Shown: piece after piece, positions 62,358-64,000 of the stretch
Layout: each line of letters starts with the position of its first letter
Numbering within the stretch: the first letter of the stretch is position 1
Assembly: GCA_026400815.1 (NCBI GenBank)
Contig: JAPLOI010000080.1
Location: 1-64,000, forward strand
Origin: Alphaproteobacteria bacterium
Lineage (GTDB): Bacteria > Pseudomonadota > Alphaproteobacteria > Acetobacterales > Acetobacteraceae
Reading direction: 5' to 3'
DNA: 64,000 nt
The notes under the pieces: generated by a model
Databases searched by the model: none
What the model was told of the DNA's origin: nothing
What the model saw: the letters and a program-made list of their open reading frames with translations, nothing else
Program-made: the position numbers and the translations under genes

Positions 62358-63781
62358 TCCCTGATCTCCTTGGTTACCGGGGCCGACCCGCGCTCGCCGC
62401 TGGCCGACCATCCGCCGATGATGCCCGAGAACATGCCCGCACCGCCACCGGCGCGCACGATCATCAGCCCGCCCTTGCGGAATTTTCCGATGCGCCGCCC
62501 GGCATAGGAGGGCGGGCCGCCTTCGGCGATGCCATGCGCGCCGGCGAGGATGTCGTCGCCGTTCATCTCCGTGAGGCGGTAGAGTTCCTCATAGACGCGC
62601 TGCTTGCTCCAGCCGGCGTCGCGGTAGGTGCGCTCATGCTCCGGGCACATCACCAGGATGGCGTCGCAGGCCGGGGCCAGCTTGGTGTTGTAGATCGCCT
62701 TCATGTTCTCGGCGAAGCTGCGGCTGAGGCTTTCGGGCGTGCGCGACTTCTGGTCCACCACGCCCTGCAGGCCGTAGCCGGCGAAGGCGGTGACGGCGGA
62801 TTTGCCCGGGGCGATGCCGCGTTCCACCGAAAGCGGCTCCCAGCAGGAGCCTTCCTCGTCCTCGGCGAAGCAGTAGGTGTATTTGCCGGGGTTGCCCAGC
62901 GTGGCGCGGTCCACTTCCTGCGGGCGGCCGCCGCCGATGTTGCGGATGACGAGTTGCACAGCGCGGCCAATGGTGGCGTTGGCGCGGTTGCCCTGCCCCA
63001 GCGCGTTGCCGCGGGCGTTCATGCCGATCTGGCGGCGGACGGGGCCGTTCACCACGATGACGGGGCCGACGAACATGGTGGTGGCGAGCACGCCGTGCAT
63101 GGCGAAGGGCTCGTCCAGCACCGCTTCCACCGCCGCCAGCACCACGGGCAGGTATTCCGGCTTGCAGCCGGCCATCACGGCGTTGATGGCGATCTTTTCC
63201 ACCGTGGCGGGCACGAGGTCTGACGGCACCAGGCCGATCACCTCCTGCGGGTCGCGCGCGGTGCCGGTCAACATGCGCAGCACGCGTTCCTCGGTGGGCG
63301 GCACCAGCGGCAGGCCATCGGACCAGCCGCGATCGTACATCGCCTCCATCTCATCCTCGCCGGTGCCGAGGGAGATGCGGCGGGCGGTGATGCCGGTCTC
63401 CCCATGGCGGATCTTCAGGCGCTCGATGATGCCGGGTTCCAGGTTCTTGGCGCCGCAGCCCGGGCGCATGGCGGGCAGGCCGACGCCGATCTCCGCCTGG
63501 CCGGTGAGGCGCTGCCATTCGGCGCGGTCCCAGCCATAGGTGCGATCGACCTCCTGCCCGTTCTCGAAGCGGATCAGGGTGGGCACGATCTCGATGCGCA
63601 GCCGGTGGGAGGTATCGAGCTCACCATCGTAGATGCGGCTGGCGACGTTTTCCGGAAAGCCGGGATCATCCTGCGAATAGACGGTGACGCCGGGGATCTG
63701 CGCCAGCACCGGGGCGGTGAGGACGCAGGTGGGGCAATCGCGCTTGACGACGGCGACGAGGCCCTGGTTCGGCATGTCCAT
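62354..63781 (-). CDS. Thioredoxin-domain protein partnered with the UGSC selenoprotein
   Basis: 475 aa. Residues 1-80 form a thioredoxin-like domain with a CPTC active site (VVKRDCPTCVLTAPVLAQIPG) and VPTLIRFENGQEV. The remainder (about 130-470) is a large domain with RGWSDGLPLVPPTEERVLRML, NAVMAGCKPEYLPVVLAAVEAVL, GPVIVVNGPVRRQIGMNARGN and LILVMCPEHERTYRDAGWSK-like stretches, matching the uncharacterised proteins found next to UGSC genes. Several Cys (e.g. CGAKN, AGCKP, MCPEH) could exchange electrons with the selenoprotein. ATGA overlap with the selenoprotein shows one operon. Confidence 0.82.
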   Translation of the reverse strand: MDMPNQGLVAVVKRDCPTCVLTAPVLAQIPGVTVYSQDDPGFPENVASRIYDGELDTSHRLRIEIVPTLIRFENGQEVDRTYGWDRAEWQRLTGQAEIGVGLPAMRPGCGAKNLEPGIIERLKIRHGETGITARRISLGTGEDEMEAMYDRGWSDGLPLVPPTEERVLRMLTGTARDPQEVIGLVPSDLVPATVEKIAINAVMAGCKPEYLPVVLAAVEAVLDEPFAMHGVLATTMFVGPVIVVNGPVRRQIGMNARGNALGQGNRANATIGRAVQLVIRNIGGGRPQEVDRATLGNPGKYTYCFAEDEEGSCWEPLSVERGIAPGKSAVTAFAGYGLQGVVDQKSRTPESLSRSFAENMKAIYNTKLAPACDAILVMCPEHERTYRDAGWSKQRVYEELYRLTEMNGDDILAGAHGIAEGGPPSYAGRRIGKFRKGGLMIVRAGGGAGMFSGIIGGWSASGERGSAPVTKEIRE

Positions 63782-63817
63782 GCTGGTTTCCCCCGGTTGT
63801 TCCCGGGGATTGAAGCA

Positions 63818-64000
63818 TCAGCGGCGGCGGCGGGACAGCCCCAGGGCCGCAAGTCCGGCGGCGAAGGCCAGCGCGGAGGCGGGTTCGGGCACGGCGGCGC
63901 TGGTCACGCGCCATGAATGCAGGTCGTGCGCCATGTAGCCGAGGCCGGTGCCGGCGCCGAAACCGAGCGTGGCCTGGGGGCCGATGGCCGTGGCCAGGTT
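63818..64000 (-). CDS. PEP-CTERM sorting-domain protein (C-terminus only)
   Basis: The last 60 residues, in frame to the window edge, end VPEPASALAFAAGLAALGLS followed by four Arg. This is the tripartite PEP-CTERM signal: VPEP motif, hydrophobic helix, basic tail, recognised by exosortase. The mature part visible (LGFGAGTGLGYMAHDLHSWRV) suggests an extracellular or surface protein. N-terminus outside the window. Confidence 0.85.
   Translation of the reverse strand, partial: NLATAIGPQATLGFGAGTGLGYMAHDLHSWRVTSAAVPEPASALAFAAGLAALGLSRRRR

Noticed and set aside
62082-62411. Two separate small proteins (109 aa and 73 aa) instead of one selenoprotein
   Set aside because: The halves are in one frame and belong to one family, the break is UGA before GSC, and a SECIS-like hairpin lies at the right distance.

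Overview
The window is GC-rich (around 70%) alphaproteobacterial chromosome. The gene order ftsH-tilS-cpoB-pal-tolB-tolA-tolR-tolQ-ybgC-ruvB-ruvA-ruvC-yebC, a DhnA-type class I aldolase beside thiE, 6S RNA between zapA and the 5-formyl-THF cyclo-ligase gene, and dispersed GC-rich palindromes together suggest Acetobacteraceae/Rhodospirillales, probably a Roseomonas-like genus. This is inference from gene content; no 16S gene is present.

Layout. 1-12 kb: cell-envelope (Tol-Pal) and recombination (RuvABC) block, all on the minus strand. 12-20 kb: metallophosphoesterase, small cupin, one-carbon gene with 6S RNA, zapA, aldolase/thiE, two paralogous lipoproteins, and the EF-P module (epmA, efp) with a PhzF-like gene. 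20-26 kb: suhB, a three-gene MotA/MotB-like envelope cassette, and a glycosylphosphotransferase of the type linked to PEP-CTERM/exosortase systems. 26-31 kb: accessory stretch with a TPR protein, an unknown protein, a methyltransferase-HNH nuclease fusion broken by one amber codon, a dispersed repeat and a TTC38-like TPR protein. 31-34 kb: iron-siderophore type ABC importer behind a Fur-like palindrome. 34-38 kb: glycolate oxidase glcDEF with a GIY-YIG gene between glcE and glcF. 38-46 kb: rpmJ, a methyltransferase-like protein, asd behind a Thr/Lys-rich leader peptide and attenuator, an amidohydrolase, a CoA-binding/MetY fusion and radC. 46-53 kb: YHS protein, formylglycine-type hydrolase, DUF547 protein, His-rich cupin with a Zur-like palindrome, KefB-type antiporter, UspA and two TerC-like proteins. 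53-61 kb: purB, a peptide-type binding protein, then purC-purS-purQ-purL-bolA-grxD. 61-64 kb: dispersed repeats, a UGSC-family selenoprotein with an in-frame UGA and SECIS-like hairpin, its thioredoxin-domain partner, and the C-terminus of a PEP-CTERM protein.

Strongest items for follow-up: the UGSC selenoprotein (UGA at 62082-62084, hairpin 62052-62070), the asd attenuator (leader peptide 40197-40268), the amber-interrupted methyltransferase-HNH fusion (27381-29081), the CoA-binding/MetY fusion, and the PEP-CTERM link between 24.6 kb and the right edge. No CRISPR array, rRNA, tRNA, transposase or prophage was seen.
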